Positions 1-12,440 are shown, counted from the first letter of the stretch. The stretch is DNA of 64,000 nucleotides from Psychrobacter aestuarii (GCF_904846035.1 NZ_CAJGYT010000001.1:1860001-1924000), one strand, 5' to 3'. Notes: generated from the letters alone by a model not told the origin. Program-made: numbers and translations.

Positions 1-117
1 AAAGATGAGACGGTACAGTATACTTGGCAAGTGATTGTCGTCATCGCCATTGTAGGTTTCTTTATTTGGTTGTTGGACAACTTCTTTAACTGGTTTGTGG
101 GACTGTTTATTGGCTAG
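1..117 (+). CDS. secE: SecE C-terminus (partial), preprotein translocase subunit
   Basis: The window opens inside a reading frame of 38 codons that ends with TAG at 115-117. The visible part has a single hydrophobic segment (VIVVIAIVGFFIWLLD) followed by an aromatic tail, which is how SecE proteins end. SecE is the small essential subunit of the SecYEG channel in the inner membrane. The gene immediately precedes nusG, the near-universal bacterial arrangement, and this supports the call more than the short sequence does. The start lies outside the window. Confidence 0.85.
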   Translation, partial: KDETVQYTWQVIVVIAIVGFFIWLLDNFFNWFVGLFIG

Positions 118-192
118 TCCACCATTAGGGTAGTGTTGGCAATCTATTGGTCATTTGATTCAAGATTTATTTATAGCGATTAGGAGCGTGAC

Positions 193-723
193 ATGCGTTG
201 GTATATTGTCCAAGCGTTTTCAGGATATGAAAAACAAGTACAACGTTCATTAACTGATCGTATCAAGCGCAGCGACTTTGCTGAGTCGTTCGGTGATGTC
301 TTAGTGCCCACCGAAGAAGTCGTTGAAATGAAAGACGGCAAAAAGCGTAAGAGCGAGCGCAAGTTTTTTCCAGGTTATGTGCTTATCCAAATGGATATGA
401 ACGACGACACTTGGCACATTGTCAATGAATGCCCACGTATCATGGGTTTTGTCGGCGGTACACCTGAGAACCCTGCACCGATTACCCAAGTAGAAGCAGA
501 CCGTATTCTAAACCGTTTGAATCAAACTGAAGTCGCGCCACGTCCGAAGACTTTGTTTGAGCCAGGCGAAGAGCTATTGGTTATTGACGGTCCGTTTACT
601 GACTTTAAAGGTATGGTCGAGAAAGTGGACTATGAAAAGTCAAAGCTGCAGTTGACCGTAAACGTATTTAATCGACCCACTCAGGTCGAGCTTGAGTTTA
701 GTAAAGTTGAAAAACTGGACTAA
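193..723 (+). CDS. nusG: Transcription termination/antitermination factor NusG
   Basis: This 176-residue protein is the usual length for NusG. The N-terminal NGN domain begins with the typical [16 protein letters not shown] and contains the [10 protein letters not shown] strand near residues 57-66. The C-terminal KOW domain lies around residues 125-175 ([12 protein letters not shown] then FKGMVEKVD). NusG binds RNA polymerase, suppresses pausing, and couples it to Rho or to the ribosome. The start follows an AGGAG Shine-Dalgarno at 182-186. The gene lies 75 bp after secE and ahead of the rplKAJL genes, as in E. coli. Confidence 0.98.
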   Translation: MRWYIVQAFSGYEKQVQRSLTDRIKRSDFAESFGDVLVPTEEVVEMKDGKKRKSERKFFPGYVLIQMDMNDDTWHIVNECPRIMGFVGGTPENPAPITQVEADRILNRLNQTEVAPRPKTLFEPGEELLVIDGPFTDFKGMVEKVDYEKSKLQLTVNVFNRPTQVELEFSKVEKLD

Positions 724-801
724 ATATTTATAACCCGGGGAGCTGTTGTGATGTGTTGCTATCAGCACATACTGGCGCTATCACCCATTTAGGAGACAAT
801 C

Positions 802-1233
802 ATGGCTAAAAAGATTGATGGTTACATCAAACTGCAAGTGCCTGCAGGTAAAGCAAACCCTTCACCACCTATCGGTCCTGCATTGGGTCAAAAAGGTGTG
901 AACATCATGGCGTTCTGTAAAGAATTCAACGCTGCGACTGCTAACCAAGAGCCAGGCTTGCCAATTCCTACGGAAATCACCGTATACAATGATAAATCAT
1001 TCACGTTTATCATGAAGTCGCCACCAGCAGCATACTTGCTACGCAAGGCCGCTGGTATCGCAAAAGGTTCAGGCACGCCAAACACCGCTAAAGTCGGTAG
1101 CGTTACTCGTGAGCAACTAGAAGAAATCGTTAAAACCAAAGACGCAGATTTGACTGCGGCTGGTCTTGACGCAGCGGTTCGTACCATTGCTGGTACTGCT
1201 CGCTCAATGGGTATTACCGTGGAGGGTGTATAA
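802..1233 (+). CDS. rplK: 50S ribosomal protein L11
   Basis: The 143-residue protein matches L11 in length and sequence, with the N-terminal [22 protein letters not shown] segment split by the conserved proline-rich loop ([10 protein letters not shown]) and a C-terminal rRNA-binding domain ending in GTARSMGI. L11 binds 23S rRNA at the GTPase-associated centre and is needed for RelA activation and release-factor function. A good Shine-Dalgarno (AGGAG, 791-795) precedes the ATG. The stop codon shares one base with the rplA start, so the two are translationally coupled. Confidence 0.98.
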   Translation: MAKKIDGYIKLQVPAGKANPSPPIGPALGQKGVNIMAFCKEFNAATANQEPGLPIPTEITVYNDKSFTFIMKSPPAAYLLRKAAGIAKGSGTPNTAKVGSVTREQLEEIVKTKDADLTAAGLDAAVRTIAGTARSMGITVEGV

Positions 1234-1934
1234 TGTCTAAGTTAACCAAACGTCAAAAAGAAATCCAAGGTCGTTTTGACAGCGAAAAGCAATACACTAT
1301 CGATGAAGCGGTACAAATTCTAAGCGATTTGCCACCACTAAAATTCAAAGAGTCTATCGATATCGCTGTAAACCTAGGTGTTGATCCACGTAAATCTGAC
1401 CAAGTCGTTCGTGGCGCAACCAACCTACCAGCCGGTACTGGTAAAACCAAGCGCGTTGCTGTATTCGCTCAAGGCGCAGCAGCAGAAGCCGCTAAAGAAG
1501 CGGGCGCTGACATCGTTGGTTTTGAAGACCTAGCTGAAAGTATCAAAGCGGGCAACATGGACTTTGACGTTGTTATCGCTGCACCAGACGCAATGCGCGT
1601 TGTCGGTCAGTTGGGTACTATCTTGGGTCCACGTGGCTTGATGCCAAACCCAAAAGTTGGTACTGTAACGCCAAACGTTGCTGAAGCGGTTAAAAACACC
1701 AAAGCAGGTCAGGCTCAGTACCGTGTAGACAAAGCGGGTATCATCCACGCGACTATCGGTCAAATCGGCTTTACTGCTGAACAAGTTGAGCAAAACGCGC
1801 AAGCGATCATCGCTGATCTTAAGCGTGCAAAGCCTGCAACTTCTAAAGGTATTTATATCAAGAAAATTACCTTGTCTAGCACTATGGGCCCTGGTCTGAC
1901 TATCGATCCAGTACCATACCGCGTTGCTAAATAA
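1233..1934 (+). CDS. rplA: 50S ribosomal protein L1
   Basis: The 233-residue protein has the full L1 length and the family's signature [15 protein letters not shown] in the middle (about residues 132-146). L1 forms the mobile stalk at the ribosomal E site and in many bacteria represses translation of its own rplKA mRNA. The ATG uses the last base of the rplK stop codon. This one-base overlap keeps L11 and L1 synthesis balanced. The gene is followed by a 362-bp leader before rplJ. Confidence 0.98.
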   Translation: MSKLTKRQKEIQGRFDSEKQYTIDEAVQILSDLPPLKFKESIDIAVNLGVDPRKSDQVVRGATNLPAGTGKTKRVAVFAQGAAAEAAKEAGADIVGFEDLAESIKAGNMDFDVVIAAPDAMRVVGQLGTILGPRGLMPNPKVGTVTPNVAEAVKNTKAGQAQYRVDKAGIIHATIGQIGFTAEQVEQNAQAIIADLKRAKPATSKGIYIKKITLSSTMGPGLTIDPVPYRVAK

Positions 1935-1984
1935 TTTTATCGCTCCTTTGAGTGATTGAGACAAAAGAATGTAATGAATTAGGT

Positions 1985-2130
1985 CAGCGTAGCGAACGCT
2001 ACGCTGTCTAAGACCGTAGGTAAAAAACAGGACAACCCTTGTGGTTGGGCGGTTTTTGTTAATCGACGCAGATGAAAATCTAGGTTGGCCTACGCAGACG
2101 GTGACCCAAACAGCTTATGATAAGAGATGA
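1985..2130 (+). ncRNA. Candidate L10-type ribosomal protein leader upstream of rplJ
   Basis: The 362 bp between rplA and rplJ contain no gene. A perfect 10-bp inverted repeat lies at 1985-2006 (arms CAGCGTAGCG and CGCTACGCTG, AA centre). A CAACC/GGTTG hairpin at about 2034-2047 is enclosed by a longer-range pairing of CGTAGG (2015-2020) with CCTACG (2089-2094), and GCAGACGGTGACCC follows directly. This layout matches the known L10(L12)4 leader that represses rplJL translation in gammaproteobacteria. The pairings are seen in the sequence; assignment to the family is from memory. Nothing else was recognised between 2131 and 2283. Confidence 0.6.
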
Positions 2131-2296
2131 TAGATAAGTTTCTACAGCTCAACGTCATTCTGATAATGGTGCCGTAATCAGTCGCTACCAGTAGCTGGTA
2201 CTATTGCTGGTGGTGTGTCGTATCAAGTCAATGATAGGACAGGGGTTTGAGCAATCTTGCCTTGTTTTATGATTGATAAGATTAAGGAGTCAACTT

Positions 2297-2824
2297 ATGG
2301 CATTAACGCTAGAACAAAAACAACAAGTTGTGGCTGAAGTGTCTGAAGTTGCTGCTAATGCTTACTCAGCGGTAGCTGCCGAATATCACGGTATTAGTGT
2401 TGCGAAGCTTACCCAGCTTCGTGTACAAGCCCGTGAAAAAGGTGTCGTTTTGAAGGTTGTGAAAAACACCCTAGCAAAACGTGCTTTTGAAGGCACAAAG
2501 TTTGAGTGCATGTCAGACAGTCTGACTGGTCCTTTGCTTTTGGCATTCTCAATGGAAGATTTGGGTTCTGCTGCTAGAATCGTTCACGAATTTAGCAAAG
2601 AAAACAAAGCCCTTGAGACCAAAGCGGTATCAGTTGGTGGTGAACTATTTGGTCCACAAGAATTAGAACGCGTATCGAAGCTACCAACTCGCGACGAAGC
2701 GCTTGCTATCTTGATGGCAACCATGAAAGCACCAGTGACCGAGCTTGCACGTACTTTGAAAGAAGTACCAGGCAAATTCGTTCGCACCGTAGCAGCAGTC
2801 AAAGACGCAAAAGAAGCTGCTTAA
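2297..2824 (+). CDS. rplJ: 50S ribosomal protein L10
   Basis: L10 is the base of the ribosomal stalk; it carries the L7/L12 dimers and binds 23S rRNA. The protein is 175 residues from ATG 2297 (MALTLEQKQQVVAEV), the usual length. This start has a clear AAGGAG at 2284-2289, whereas an upstream in-frame start at 2273 would overlap that Shine-Dalgarno and the leader RNA. The segment VVKNTLAKRA near residue 50 is the conserved rRNA-contacting region. The long leader upstream suggests feedback control by the L10-L12 complex. rplL follows 114 bp downstream. Confidence 0.97.
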   Translation: MALTLEQKQQVVAEVSEVAANAYSAVAAEYHGISVAKLTQLRVQAREKGVVLKVVKNTLAKRAFEGTKFECMSDSLTGPLLLAFSMEDLGSAARIVHEFSKENKALETKAVSVGGELFGPQELERVSKLPTRDEALAILMATMKAPVTELARTLKEVPGKFVRTVAAVKDAKEAA

Positions 2825-2938
2825 TTGCTTGTTGTAATCACTTGTTAATATCGCAAGTAACCATGGCTAACCTTTTTGATGCATGGCTACAGGCGATAGT
2901 AAAATCATTTAATTTTTATCAGATAACGGAGAGTTCCC

Positions 2939-3313
2939 ATGGCACTATCTAAAGAAGATGTGTTAAACGCAATCGCTGAAATGTCAGTAATGGACATCGT
3001 TGAACTAATCAGCGATATGGAAGAAAAATTCGGCGTAACTGCTGCTGCTGCTGTTGCTGCTGCTCCTGCTGCTGCTGAAGCTGGCGCTGCTGCTGAAGAA
3101 AAAGACGAGTTTGACGTAATTCTTGCTGGCTTCGGCGACAAGAAAGTTGCAGTAATTAAAGCTGTACGTGAAGCTACTGGCCTTGGCTTGAAAGAAGCTA
3201 AAGACCTAGTTGAAGGCGCTCCTGCTCCTATCAAAGAAGGCGCATCTAAAGCTGAAGCTGAAGAGTTGAAAAAGAAACTTGAAGAAGCTGGTGCTTCTGT
3301 TGAACTAAAATAA
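2939..3313 (+). CDS. rplL: 50S ribosomal protein L7/L12
   Basis: The 124-residue protein has the L7/L12 layout. An N-terminal dimerisation helix (residues 1-35, containing [17 protein letters not shown]) is followed by an alanine-rich flexible hinge (about residues 37-54). The C-terminal factor-binding domain contains [23 protein letters not shown]. Multiple copies bind L10 and recruit the translational GTPases. A GGAGAG sequence lies just upstream of the ATG. A strong hairpin with a T-run follows 21 bp after the stop codon and probably lowers transcription into rpoBC. Confidence 0.98.
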   Translation: MALSKEDVLNAIAEMSVMDIVELISDMEEKFGVTAAAAVAAAPAAAEAGAAAEEKDEFDVILAGFGDKKVAVIKAVREATGLGLKEAKDLVEGAPAPIKEGASKAEAEELKKKLEEAGASVELK

Positions 3314-3334
3314 GTTTAACAGCGCTATAAAAAG

Positions 3335-3368
3335 AGCTGGTAATGCCTTGCATTATCAGCTTTTTTTT
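3335..3368 (+). terminator. Strong hairpin with T-run after rplL (attenuator or partial terminator)
   Basis: A 12-bp stem (AGCTGGTAATGC at 3335-3346 with GCATTATCAGCT at 3350-3361, one G-T pair) has a 3-base loop and runs straight into eight Ts (3361-3368). By shape it is a canonical intrinsic terminator. It lies inside the rplJL-rpoBC transcription unit. In E. coli a partially read-through attenuator occupies the same position, so the likely role is to set the ratio of ribosomal protein to polymerase subunits. Confidence 0.85.
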
Positions 3369-3928
3369 ATTATAATTCTTAGCTTGACCTTTTGTGTCTG
3401 CCAACATTCGTATGCATTAACGGTGGATACCCATCAAAAGGACAGACGATATACATGCACGCAAAAACGCCAGTGTTTTACTATAAGTGACTATGAGCTA
3501 AACGTCATAAGATGTTTGGCATTTTTTCGTGTCTGTGCGCTTTCCCATTAACGACAACGTTAATATTGATTCTAACCCATATTGATTCGCTTAGCATGAT
3601 TGTACTGTTGGTGCATAGGGTCATAGACAGTATATTTCACTGACGGTATCATTTGGTATCTAAGCTGTAGATGACTAAAGACAGCAGACTAAAATCAGGA
3701 TATGATTGAGTATTTTTTATAAAATGGCAGACATTGCCGACCAGCACCCGAAAAGACAGTTTCTATAGTCGATTATGGTTTGGCTGTCATCAGTACATAT
3801 TGCTTATTAACGGTTGCGCTAGCAGCCATGGTTTCTTTTATTATCGTCTACGTTGCCAAAGTTGTATAGCCTCTATACAGACCGGTCACGCTTTCAATTT
3901 GTTTTCACGTCTACTGTAAGGACTCTCG
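3369..3928. other. Gene-free rplL-rpoB spacer
   Basis: No convincing gene lies in these 560 bp. Two short open frames have no Shine-Dalgarno or recognisable product, and one of them begins inside the rplL hairpin. An independent promoter or RNase III processing site for rpoBC could be present, as in other enterobacterial and pseudomonad beta operons, but none was identified with confidence. A modest AAGGA (3917-3921) serves rpoB. Confidence 0.6.
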
Positions 3929-6900
3929 ATGGCATATTCTTATACTGAAAAAAAGCGTATTCGCAAAAGTTTTGCTGAATTGCCCACTGTAATGGACATT
4001 CCTTATTTGTTGTCTATTCAGGTAGATTCTTATGAGCACTTTTTGCAAGAGCACAAAAAGCCTAAGGCTCGTGAGAATATTGGTTTACAAGCTGCGTTTT
4101 CTTCTATTTTCCCTATCGAAAGTCACTCTGGTAACGCTGAGTTGCAGTTTGTGGAATACCACCTAGGCACCCCTGAGTTTGACGAGCGCGAATGTATTTT
4201 GCGTGGTTCAACCTTTGCTGCGCCAATGCGTGTCAAAATCCGTTTGATTATCAAGGATAAAGACAGCAAAGATAAAGACAGCAAAGCGGCCATCAAAGAT
4301 ATCCGCGAGCAAAGCGTCTATATGGGCGAAATCCCACTGATGACCGACAACGGTACCTTTATTATCAATGGTACTGAGCGTGTTATCGTATCACAGCTAC
4401 ACCGTTCACCGGGTGTTTTCTTTGACCATGACAAGGGTAAGTCACATTCAAGTGGTAAGGTGCTGTACAACGCGCGTATCATTCCTTACCGTGGCTCATG
4501 GCTTGATTTTGAATTCGATGCCAAAGACTTGGTATTTGCACGTATTGACCGTCGTCGTAAATTGCTGGCGTCTATCATCCTGCGCGCATTGGGTCTTGAA
4601 ACTGCCGAAATCTTGGACATCTTCTTTGATAAGGTTGCGGTTTATAAAGGCGAAGAGCAGTTTGAGATTGACCTTGTGGCCGACCGTCTGCGCGGTGAAA
4701 TGGCACAGTTTGACATCGTATCACCAGACGGTGATGTCATTGTTGAACAAGGCAAACGCATCAACGCCCGCCGTATCCGTCAGCTTGAAGAAGCGGGTAT
4801 GACCAAAATTGCTGTGCCTGACGAGTACCTATACGAGCGTATTTTGGCAGAAGATATCGTGGTTGATGATGAAGTCATCGCTCGCGCCAACACGCTGATT
4901 GACCATGAACTGCTTGTTAAGCTGAGCAACACTGATATCAAAGAAATCAGCATTCTGTTTACCAATGATATCGACCAAGGTACTTACATTGCCGATACTT
5001 TACGCGCTGATACCACCTCAAGCCGTGAAGAAGCCTTGATCGAAATCTATAAAGTCATGCGTCCAGGTGAGCCACCAACGGTCGATACCGCAGAAAAGCT
5101 GTTTGAAAGCATGTTCTTTAACGCGGATCGTTATGACTTGTCTAACGTCGGTCGTATGAAGTTCAACCGCCGTCTTGGTCTGCCGTTTGAAAATACAGAC
5201 GATCCAGACGTACAGCGCGAGCGCAGCGTACTGACCAATGATGACATTATCAATGTGCTAAAAGAGCTGATTGAGATTCGTAACGGTCGCGGTGAAGTCG
5301 ATGACATCGACCACTTAGGTAACCGTCGTATCCGTTCGGTCGGCGAGATGGCAGAAAACCAATTCCGCGTCGGTCTGGTACGTGTTGAGCGTGCAGTAAA
5401 AGAGCGTCTAAGCTCAGCGGAGTCTGACAACCTATCGCCACAAGATTTGATCAACTCAAAACCTGTTGCTGCTGCAGTTAAAGAATTCTTTGGCTCAAGC
5501 CAGTTGTCACAGTTTATGGATCAGAACAACCCGTTGTCTGAGATTACCCATAAGCGCCGTGTATCAGCCCTAGGTCCAGGCGGTCTAACGCGTGAACGTG
5601 CAGGCTTTGAAGTACGTGACGTACACGATACCCATTACGGTCGTGTGTGTCCGATTGAGACCCCTGAAGGTCCAAACATTGGCTTGATTAACTCGCTAGC
5701 GGTATTTGCGAAGACCAACAGCTTTGGTTTCCTAGAGACCCCATATCGCCGCGTTGTGGATGGCAAAGTAACCGACACTGTTGAGTACCTATCAGCGATT
5801 GAAGAAGTCGGTACGGTCATCGCACAGGCTGACTCGCCGATGAACGAAGACGGTGAGCTGAGCGAAGAGATGATCAGCGTACGTAGCTACGGTGAATTCG
5901 TGCGTATGCCTGCTGAAAAAGTCACGCATATGGACGTGTCACCAAGTCAGGTTGTCTCAGTTGCCGCAAGCTTGATTCCATTCCTAGAGCACGATGATGC
6001 TAACCGTGCCTTGATGGGCTCGAACATGCAGCGTCAGGCAGTACCGACCCTACGTGCGGACAAGCCACTTGTTGGTACCGGCATGGAGCGTCACGTTGCG
6101 CGTGACTCTGGTGTGTGTGTGATTGCCAAGCGTGGCGGTGTGATTGAAGACGTTGATGCCTCACGTATCGTCGTTCGTGTGAATGAAGATGAGATGACGG
6201 CGGGTGAAGCGGGTATTGATATCTACAACCTAATCAAATACACCCGCTCGAACCAAAACACCTGTATCAACCAGCGCATCATTGTGAACCAAGGTGATGA
6301 AATTGCTTCAGGCGATATTCTAGCCGATGGTCCATCAACCGATTTGGGCGAGTTGGCACTGGGTCAGAACATGCGCGTCGCGTTCATGCCTTGGAACGGT
6401 TACAACTTTGAGGATTCAATCCTACTATCAGAGCGTGTGGTAAAAGAAGATCGCTTTACCACCATCCACATTCAGGAATTGACCTGTGTGGCGCGTGATA
6501 CCAAGTTGGGTCAAGAAGAAATCACTGCCGATATTCCAAACGTTGGTGAAGCTGCGCTGTCTAACCTAGACGAAGCAGGTATCGTATATATCGGTGCTGA
6601 AGTCGATGCAGGCGATATCTTGGTCGGTAAAGTGACGCCAAAAGGTGAAACGCAGCTAACGCCAGAAGAAAAGCTACTGCGTGCCATCTTTGGTGAGAAA
6701 GCCGCGGACGTGAAGGACACCTCACTACGTGTACCAACCTCAAGTAAAGGTACGGTTATCGACGTACAGGTATTCACTCGTGATGGCGTAGAAAAAGATG
6801 CCCGTGCGCGCTCTATCGAAAAATCACAGCTGGACAGCTATCGTAAAGATTTAAAAGAAGAGCTGCGTATTTTTGAAGAAGCGGCACGTGGCCGTATCAG

Positions 6901-8035
6901 CAACTTGCTGGACGGTCAAAAAGTCAGCGGCGGCGCGGGTCTAAAAGCAGGCACGGTCATGTCAGCAGCAGACATGAAAGACATGACGCTTGAGACTTTG
7001 CTTGATATTCAGCCTGTTGAAGAAGAAATCTCTGAGCGCTTGACGCAAATCTCAGATTACTTGGTCGATAAGCAAAAAGATATCGACACCAAGTTCGCTG
7101 AGAAAAAACGCAAGCTGACTGCGGGCGATGATTTGGCGCACGGCGTACAGAAGATTGTGAAAGTCTACTTGGCCGTAAAACGTCGTATCCAGCCTGGTGA
7201 TAAGATGGCGGGTCGTCACGGTAACAAGGGTGTGGTATCACGCATCATGCCTGTAGAAGACATGCCATACGATGAGCACGGCAACCCTGTTGACATCGTC
7301 TTGAACCCACTCGGTGTACCATCACGTATGAACATCGGTCAGGTACTAGAGACGCATTTGGGTATGGCGGCCAAAGGCTTGGGTGAAAAAATCGACAACA
7401 TGCTAAAAGCACAAGCGGCCATCAATGAGCTGCGTGAGTTCTTAGACAAGATTTATAACCAAGTGGGCGGCGAGCGCGTTGATTTGGACAGCCTAAGTGA
7501 TGATGACATCCTAGCATTGGCGGGCAACCTACGCGGCGGCGTACCGATGGGTACCGCAGTATTTGATGGTGCAAAAGAAGAGCAGGTTAAAACTTTGCTT
7601 GAGCTTGCAGGTCTTGACAGAGACGGTCAGCAGGTATTGTACGATGGTCGTACCGGTCAGAAGTTTGACCGTAAAGTGACCGTCGGTTACATGTACATGC
7701 TCAAATTGAACCACTTGGTCGATGACAAAATGCACGCCCGTTCAACCGGTTCTTACTCACTGGTGACGCAGCAGCCACTGGGTGGTAAAGCTCAGTTCGG
7801 TGGTCAGCGCTTTGGTGAGATGGAAGTGTGGGCGCTAGAAGCTTACGGCGCAACTTACACCTTGCAAGAGATGCTGACGGTGAAGTCGGATGACGTGGAA
7901 GGTCGTACCCGTATGTACAAAAACATCGTCGATGGTGAGCAATACATGGATCCAGGCATGCCTGAGTCGTTCAACGTATTGACCAAAGAAATCAAATCAC
8001 TAGGTATTAATATTGAGCTAAAAGAGACCCGCTAA
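3929..8035 (+). CDS. rpoB: DNA-directed RNA polymerase subunit beta
   Basis: At 1368 residues this is full-length gammaproteobacterial RpoB. The rifampicin-binding cluster reads [19 protein letters not shown] followed by [11 protein letters not shown], with the positions most often changed in resistant strains carrying the wild-type residues. Downstream are [10 protein letters not shown], a conserved active-site segment, and the C-terminal [15 protein letters not shown] clamp motif. The subunit forms much of the catalytic centre and RNA exit region. A degenerate in-frame repeat ([11 protein letters not shown], near residue 111) is a small lineage-specific insertion. rpoC follows after 160 bp. 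Confidence 0.99.
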   Translation: MAYSYTEKKRIRKSFAELPTVMDIPYLLSIQVDSYEHFLQEHKKPKARENIGLQAAFSSIFPIESHSGNAELQFVEYHLGTPEFDERECILRGSTFAAPMRVKIRLIIKDKDSKDKDSKAAIKDIREQSVYMGEIPLMTDNGTFIINGTERVIVSQLHRSPGVFFDHDKGKSHSSGKVLYNARIIPYRGSWLDFEFDAKDLVFARIDRRRKLLASIILRALGLETAEILDIFFDKVAVYKGEEQFEIDLVADRLRGEMAQFDIVSPDGDVIVEQGKRINARRIRQLEEAGMTKIAVPDEYLYERILAEDIVVDDEVIARANTLIDHELLVKLSNTDIKEISILFTNDIDQGTYIADTLRADTTSSREEALIEIYKVMRPGEPPTVDTAEKLFESMFFNADRYDLSNVGRMKFNRRLGLPFENTDDPDVQRERSVLTNDDIINVLKELIEIRNGRGEVDDIDHLGNRRIRSVGEMAENQFRVGLVRVERAVKERLSSAESDNLSPQDLINSKPVAAAVKEFFGSSQLSQFMDQNNPLSEITHKRRVSALGPGGLTRERAGFEVRDVHDTHYGRVCPIETPEGPNIGLINSLAVFAKTNSFGFLETPYRRVVDGKVTDTVEYLSAIEEVGTVIAQADSPMNEDGELSEEMISVRSYGEFVRMPAEKVTHMDVSPSQVVSVAASLIPFLEHDDANRALMGSNMQRQAVPTLRADKPLVGTGMERHVARDSGVCVIAKRGGVIEDVDASRIVVRVNEDEMTAGEAGIDIYNLIKYTRSNQNTCINQRIIVNQGDEIASGDILADGPSTDLGELALGQNMRVAFMPWNGYNFEDSILLSERVVKEDRFTTIHIQELTCVARDTKLGQEEITADIPNVGEAALSNLDEAGIVYIGAEVDAGDILVGKVTPKGETQLTPEEKLLRAIFGEKAADVKDTSLRVPTSSKGTVIDVQVFTRDGVEKDARARSIEKSQLDSYRKDLKEELRIFEEAARGRISNLLDGQKVSGGAGLKAGTVMSAADMKDMTLETLLDIQPVEEEISERLTQISDYLVDKQKDIDTKFAEKKRKLTAGDDLAHGVQKIVKVYLAVKRRIQPGDKMAGRHGNKGVVSRIMPVEDMPYDEHGNPVDIVLNPLGVPSRMNIGQVLETHLGMAAKGLGEKIDNMLKAQAAINELREFLDKIYNQVGGERVDLDSLSDDDILALAGNLRGGVPMGTAVFDGAKEEQVKTLLELAGLDRDGQQVLYDGRTGQKFDRKVTVGYMYMLKLNHLVDDKMHARSTGSYSLVTQQPLGGKAQFGGQRFGEMEVWALEAYGATYTLQEMLTVKSDDVEGRTRMYKNIVDGEQYMDPGMPESFNVLTKEIKSLGINIELKETR

Positions 8036-8195
8036 GTCTTGTTCAGTGTAGTGATACACGCTTAGCAGTCACACCAAGGCAGCAGGCACCAGCGGCTGCT
8101 TTTGGTGGTTTATCTCATCCCTATGCATTGCCTTCAGTCGCTTGATGCCCTCATATAGAGCCATCAGGTGATTATAAAGATAACGGAGAAGCAAC

Positions 8196-11100
8196 TTGAA
8201 AGACTTACTCGATATTATGCAAAGCCCTGCCGGCAACGGCAGCCGTGAATTTGACAGTATTCAAATTACGCTCGCTTCGCCAGATACCATCAAGTCATGG
8301 TCACATGGTGAAGTCAAAAAGCCTGAAACCATCAACTACCGTACGTTCAAGCCTGAGCGCGACGGTCTGTTCTGTGCCAAAATCTTTGGTCCAGTAAAAG
8401 ATTTTGAATGTCTGTGTGGCAAATACAAGCGCCGTAAGTTCCAAGGCGTGATTTGTGAAAAATGTGGCGTAGAAGTCACTACTGCTAAAGTACGTCGTGA
8501 TCGTATGGGTCACATCGACCTAGCGAGCCCAGTGGCGCACATTTGGTTCTTAAAGTCACTGCCTAGCCGCATTGGTCTACTGCTTGACATGACGCTACGT
8601 GATATCGAGCGCGTCTTGTACTTTGAAAGCTACATCGTGACCGAGCCTGGCATGACCAGCCTTGAAAAGTACCAGTTGCTAGACGATGAAGACTACTACA
8701 AAGCGCTAGAAGAGTTTGGTGATGAGTTCGTTGCCAAGATGGGTGCTGAAGCGGTTCAAGACTTGTTAAAAGACATCGATATCGATGTTGAGATTGACGA
8801 GCTGCGTGAAGCAATTCCGCAAACGGGTTCTGAAACCAAGCTTAAAAAGATGTCAAAGCGTCTAAAACTGCTTGAAGCGTTCCGTGACTCAAACAACAAG
8901 CCTGAGTGGATGGTTATGACTATCCTGCCAGTCTTGCCACCTGATTTGCGTCCACTCGTACCGCTTGAAGGCGGCCGTTTTGCCACGTCTGACTTGAACG
9001 ACTTGTATCGCCGCGTCATCAACCGTAACAACCGTCTAAAGCGTCTGCTTGAGCTGAGCGCACCTGACATCATCGTACGTAACGAAAAACGTATGCTGCA
9101 AGAATCGGTCGATGCCCTACTTGATAACGGTCGCCGTGGTCGTGCCATCACTGGCAGCAACAAGCGCCCACTAAAATCACTGGCTGACATGATCAAAGGT
9201 AAGCAAGGTCGTTTCCGTCAGAACCTTTTGGGTAAACGTGTGGATTACTCTGGTCGTTCGGTGATCGTTGTTGGTCCAACTCTACGCCTGCACCAGTGTG
9301 GTCTGCCTAAGAAAATGGCACTTGAATTGTTCAAGCCATTTACTTACTCAAAACTTCTATCGCATGGCATGGCTACCACCATCAAAGCGGCGAAGAAAAT
9401 GGTCGAGCGTGAAGAGCCACAAGTATGGGATATGCTGGCGATGGTTATTCGCGAACACCCTGTACTGCTAAACCGTGCGCCAACCTTGCACCGTTTGGGT
9501 CTGCAAGCGTTCGAGCCTGTATTGATTGAAGGTAAAGCAATTCAGTTACACCCATTGGTATGTACCGCCTTTAACGCCGACTTTGACGGTGACCAAATGG
9601 CAGTACACGTACCCTTGACGCTAGAAGCGCAGCTTGAGTCACGTGCCTTGATGATGTCAACCAACAACATCTTGTCACCAGCAAACGGTGATCCAATCAT
9701 CGTACCGTCACAAGACGTTGTACTCGGTCTGTACTACATCAGCCGCTCGTCAATCAATGTCAAAGGCGAAGGCATGGTCTTTGCTTCGGTAAACGAAGCA
9801 CTGCGCGCTATCGGCTCAAATGACCTACACGTCAACGCCAAAATCAAAGTGCGTGTGACCGAAACGGTGATTGATGAAGAAGGCAATCGCAGCCAGACCA
9901 CAGGTCTAAAAGAAACCGTCGCGGGTCGTTTGTTGATTTGGAACATCATGCCTAAAGGTATGACGTTTGAAGAGTGCAACCAAGAGATGACCAAGAAAAA
10001 CATCTCACGTTTGATCAACTCTTGCTACCGTAAACTTGGCGTAAAAGACAGTGTTATGTTCGCTGACCAATTGATGTACTTAGGTTTCGCGCAAGCGACC
10101 CTATCAGGTGTGTCTATCGGTATCGAAGACATGGTCATCCCGCCAATGAAAAAGCAAATCATCGAAACGGCTGATGCTGAAGTACGTGAAATCGAAGACC
10201 AGTTTGAGCAAGGCTTTGTGACCGCAGGTGAGCGCTATAACAAGGTTGTCGATATTTGGTCACGTACCAATGACAAAGTCGCCAAAGCGATGATGGACAA
10301 CCTAGCGACCGACAAAGTCATCAACGCGCAAGGTGAAGAAGAAGAGCAAAAATCATTCAACTCTATCTTCATCATGTCAGACTCAGGCGCTCGTGGTAGT
10401 GCCGCGCAGATTCGTCAGCTTGCTGGTATGCGTGGTCTGATGGCAAAACCAGACGGCTCAATCATTGAGACGCCGATTAAAGCGAACTTCCGTGAAGGTT
10501 TGACCGTACTTCAGTACTTCATCTCAACCCACGGTGCACGTAAAGGTCTTGCCGATACCGCACTAAAAACCGCGAACTCAGGTTATCTAACTCGTCGCTT
10601 GGTTGACGTGGCGCAAGATTTGGTCATTACCAGTGATGACTGTGGTACCGATCAAGGCCTACTCATGACCCCGCACATTCAAGGTGGCGAGATCATCGAG
10701 AAGCTGGGCGACTTGGTATTGGGTCGTGTGACGGCGCGTGATGTGACGTATAACGATGATGCCAGTAAAGTCTTGATTCCAGCAGGTACGCTGATTGATG
10801 AGCAGTGGGTACAAATCCTAGACGACAACGCGATTGATGACATCTGGGTACGCTCAGTCATCACTTGTGACGTGGCGCATGGTGTTTGTTCGCAGTGTTA
10901 TGGTCGTGACCTTGCTCGCGGTCATAAAGTGAACATCGGTGAGTCTGTGGGCGTTATGGCAGCACAGTCAATCGGTGAGCCAGGTACTCAGTTGACCATG
11001 CGTACCTTCCACGTAGGTGGTGCAGCAAGTTCGGCCTCTGTCGACAACAGCATCTCTGTACGTAACGAAGGTCAAGCGCACTTCCACAACATGAAGACGG

Positions 11101-12416
11101 TAGAGCACACCGACGGTCACTTGGTTGTCGTCTCGCGCTCGGCTGAGATTGCGTTGACTGACGATTTAGGTCGTGAGCGTGAGCGCTATAAAGTACCTTA
11201 CGGTTCAAGCGTTTTGGTCAAAAACGGTGACAAAGTGGATGGTGGACAGACCATCGCTAAATGGGATCCGCACACGCACCCCATCATCACAGAATTCGCA
11301 GGTAAAGCACGCTTTAGCGACATTACTGACGGCTTGACAGCAACCGTTAAGATGGACGAAGCGACAGGCATGAGCTCATTTGAGATTCTGGCCACGCGTG
11401 ACCGTTCAAGCGCTGCTAAAGACTTGCGCCCTGCGATTATCTTGACCACTGATGAAGGTAAAGAAGTGGTGTACTTCTTGCCAGCAGAAACTGTCATCCG
11501 TGTCAGCGATGGCGAAAACATCGCAGCAGGTTCGGTACTTGGCCGTGTACCACAAGCGTCATCAGGTACCAAGGATATTACCGGTGGTCTGCCACGTGTT
11601 GCTGACTTGTTCGAAGCACGTCGTCCAAAAGACCACGCGATTATGGCAGAAATGACAGGTGTCGTGAGCTTCGGTAAAGAAACCAAAGGCAAAAACCGCT
11701 TCATTATTACCAATGAAGATGGTGAGACGCATGAAGAGCTGATTCCAAAATGGCGTCAAATCAACGTCTTTGAAAACGAAACCGTTGAGCGCGGTGAGGT
11801 CATCGCTGATGGTCCACAAAACCCGCACGACATCTTGCGTCTAAAAGGCGAGACGGCACTGGCAAACTACATTGTCAACGAAGTACAAGACGTTTACCGC
11901 TTGCAGGGTGTAAAAATCAACGACAAGCACATCGAGGTGATTATCCGCCAGATGCTGCGTAAAGTTGAGATTACCGATGGCGGCGACTCAAGCCACTTCA
12001 AAGGCGATCAAGTGGAATATGCTGACGTGAAAGCCTTGAACGAGAAGCTAGAAGCGGAAGGCAAGTTCCCAGTGCAGTATGAGCGTCAATTGCTGGGTAT
12101 CACCAAAGCCAGCTTGGCAACAGAAAGCTTTATCTCAGCGGCGTCTTTCCAGGAAACCACGCGCGTACTAACTGCAGCAGCGGTTACTGGTAAGATTGAT
12201 GACCTACGCGGCTTGAAAGAAAACGTCGTTGTTGGTCGCTTGATTCCTGCAGGTACTGGTCTTGCGTATCACAACGCACGTAAAGTGAAGGCAGAAGAGA
12301 GCCTAAACGATAAAGAGCTAAGCGCGGCATTTGATATGGGCGCGAGCACTGACAGTAAAGACTTCGCAAGCTTTGATGAAGCCTTTGCGCAAGAGCTGAA
12401 CCAAGACAGCCAGTAA
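8196..12416 (+). CDS. rpoC: DNA-directed RNA polymerase subunit beta'
   Basis: The 1406-residue protein begins MKDLLDIMQ like its homologues. The start codon is TTG at 8196, preceded by ACGGAG at 8183-8188; no ATG fits. Motifs are in order: the N-terminal zinc finger ([20 protein letters not shown]), the catalytic NADFDGDQM that holds the active-site magnesium, and the second zinc site ([13 protein letters not shown]). The TTG start may moderate translation. The spacer before it contains an imperfect stem (ACCAA...GCAGC with GCTGC...TTGGT, about 8073-8110) of unknown role. A terminator follows the stop codon. Confidence 0.99.
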   Translation: MKDLLDIMQSPAGNGSREFDSIQITLASPDTIKSWSHGEVKKPETINYRTFKPERDGLFCAKIFGPVKDFECLCGKYKRRKFQGVICEKCGVEVTTAKVRRDRMGHIDLASPVAHIWFLKSLPSRIGLLLDMTLRDIERVLYFESYIVTEPGMTSLEKYQLLDDEDYYKALEEFGDEFVAKMGAEAVQDLLKDIDIDVEIDELREAIPQTGSETKLKKMSKRLKLLEAFRDSNNKPEWMVMTILPVLPPDLRPLVPLEGGRFATSDLNDLYRRVINRNNRLKRLLELSAPDIIVRNEKRMLQESVDALLDNGRRGRAITGSNKRPLKSLADMIKGKQGRFRQNLLGKRVDYSGRSVIVVGPTLRLHQCGLPKKMALELFKPFTYSKLLSHGMATTIKAAKKMVEREEPQVWDMLAMVIREHPVLLNRAPTLHRLGLQAFEPVLIEGKAIQLHPLVCTAFNADFDGDQMAVHVPLTLEAQLESRALMMSTNNILSPANGDPIIVPSQDVVLGLYYISRSSINVKGEGMVFASVNEALRAIGSNDLHVNAKIKVRVTETVIDEEGNRSQTTGLKETVAGRLLIWNIMPKGMTFEECNQEMTKKNISRLINSCYRKLGVKDSVMFADQLMYLGFAQATLSGVSIGIEDMVIPPMKKQIIETADAEVREIEDQFEQGFVTAGERYNKVVDIWSRTNDKVAKAMMDNLATDKVINAQGEEEEQKSFNSIFIMSDSGARGSAAQIRQLAGMRGLMAKPDGSIIETPIKANFREGLTVLQYFISTHGARKGLADTALKTANSGYLTRRLVDVAQDLVITSDDCGTDQGLLMTPHIQGGEIIEKLGDLVLGRVTARDVTYNDDASKVLIPAGTLIDEQWVQILDDNAIDDIWVRSVITCDVAHGVCSQCYGRDLARGHKVNIGESVGVMAAQSIGEPGTQLTMRTFHVGGAASSASVDNSISVRNEGQAHFHNMKTVEHTDGHLVVVSRSAEIALTDDLGRERERYKVPYGSSVLVKNGDKVDGGQTIAKWDPHTHPIITEFAGKARFSDITDGLTATVKMDEATGMSSFEILATRDRSSAAKDLRPAIILTTDEGKEVVYFLPAETVIRVSDGENIAAGSVLGRVPQASSGTKDITGGLPRVADLFEARRPKDHAIMAEMTGVVSFGKETKGKNRFIITNEDGETHEELIPKWRQINVFENETVERGEVIADGPQNPHDILRLKGETALANYIVNEVQDVYRLQGVKINDKHIEVIIRQMLRKVEITDGGDSSHFKGDQVEYADVKALNEKLEAEGKFPVQYERQLLGITKASLATESFISAASFQETTRVLTAAAVTGKIDDLRGLKENVVVGRLIPAGTGLAYHNARKVKAEESLNDKELSAAFDMGASTDSKDFASFDEAFAQELNQDSQ

Positions 12417-12440
12417 TCCGCCATTCTTATTGTTTGATAA

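Noticed and set aside
1530..1964. Minus-strand open frame over rplA
   Set aside because: It lies entirely antisense to a well-supported ribosomal gene and has no recognisable product.
3348..3919. Two plus-strand open frames between rplL and rpoB
   Set aside because: One begins in the attenuator hairpin; both lack Shine-Dalgarno sites and family resemblance.
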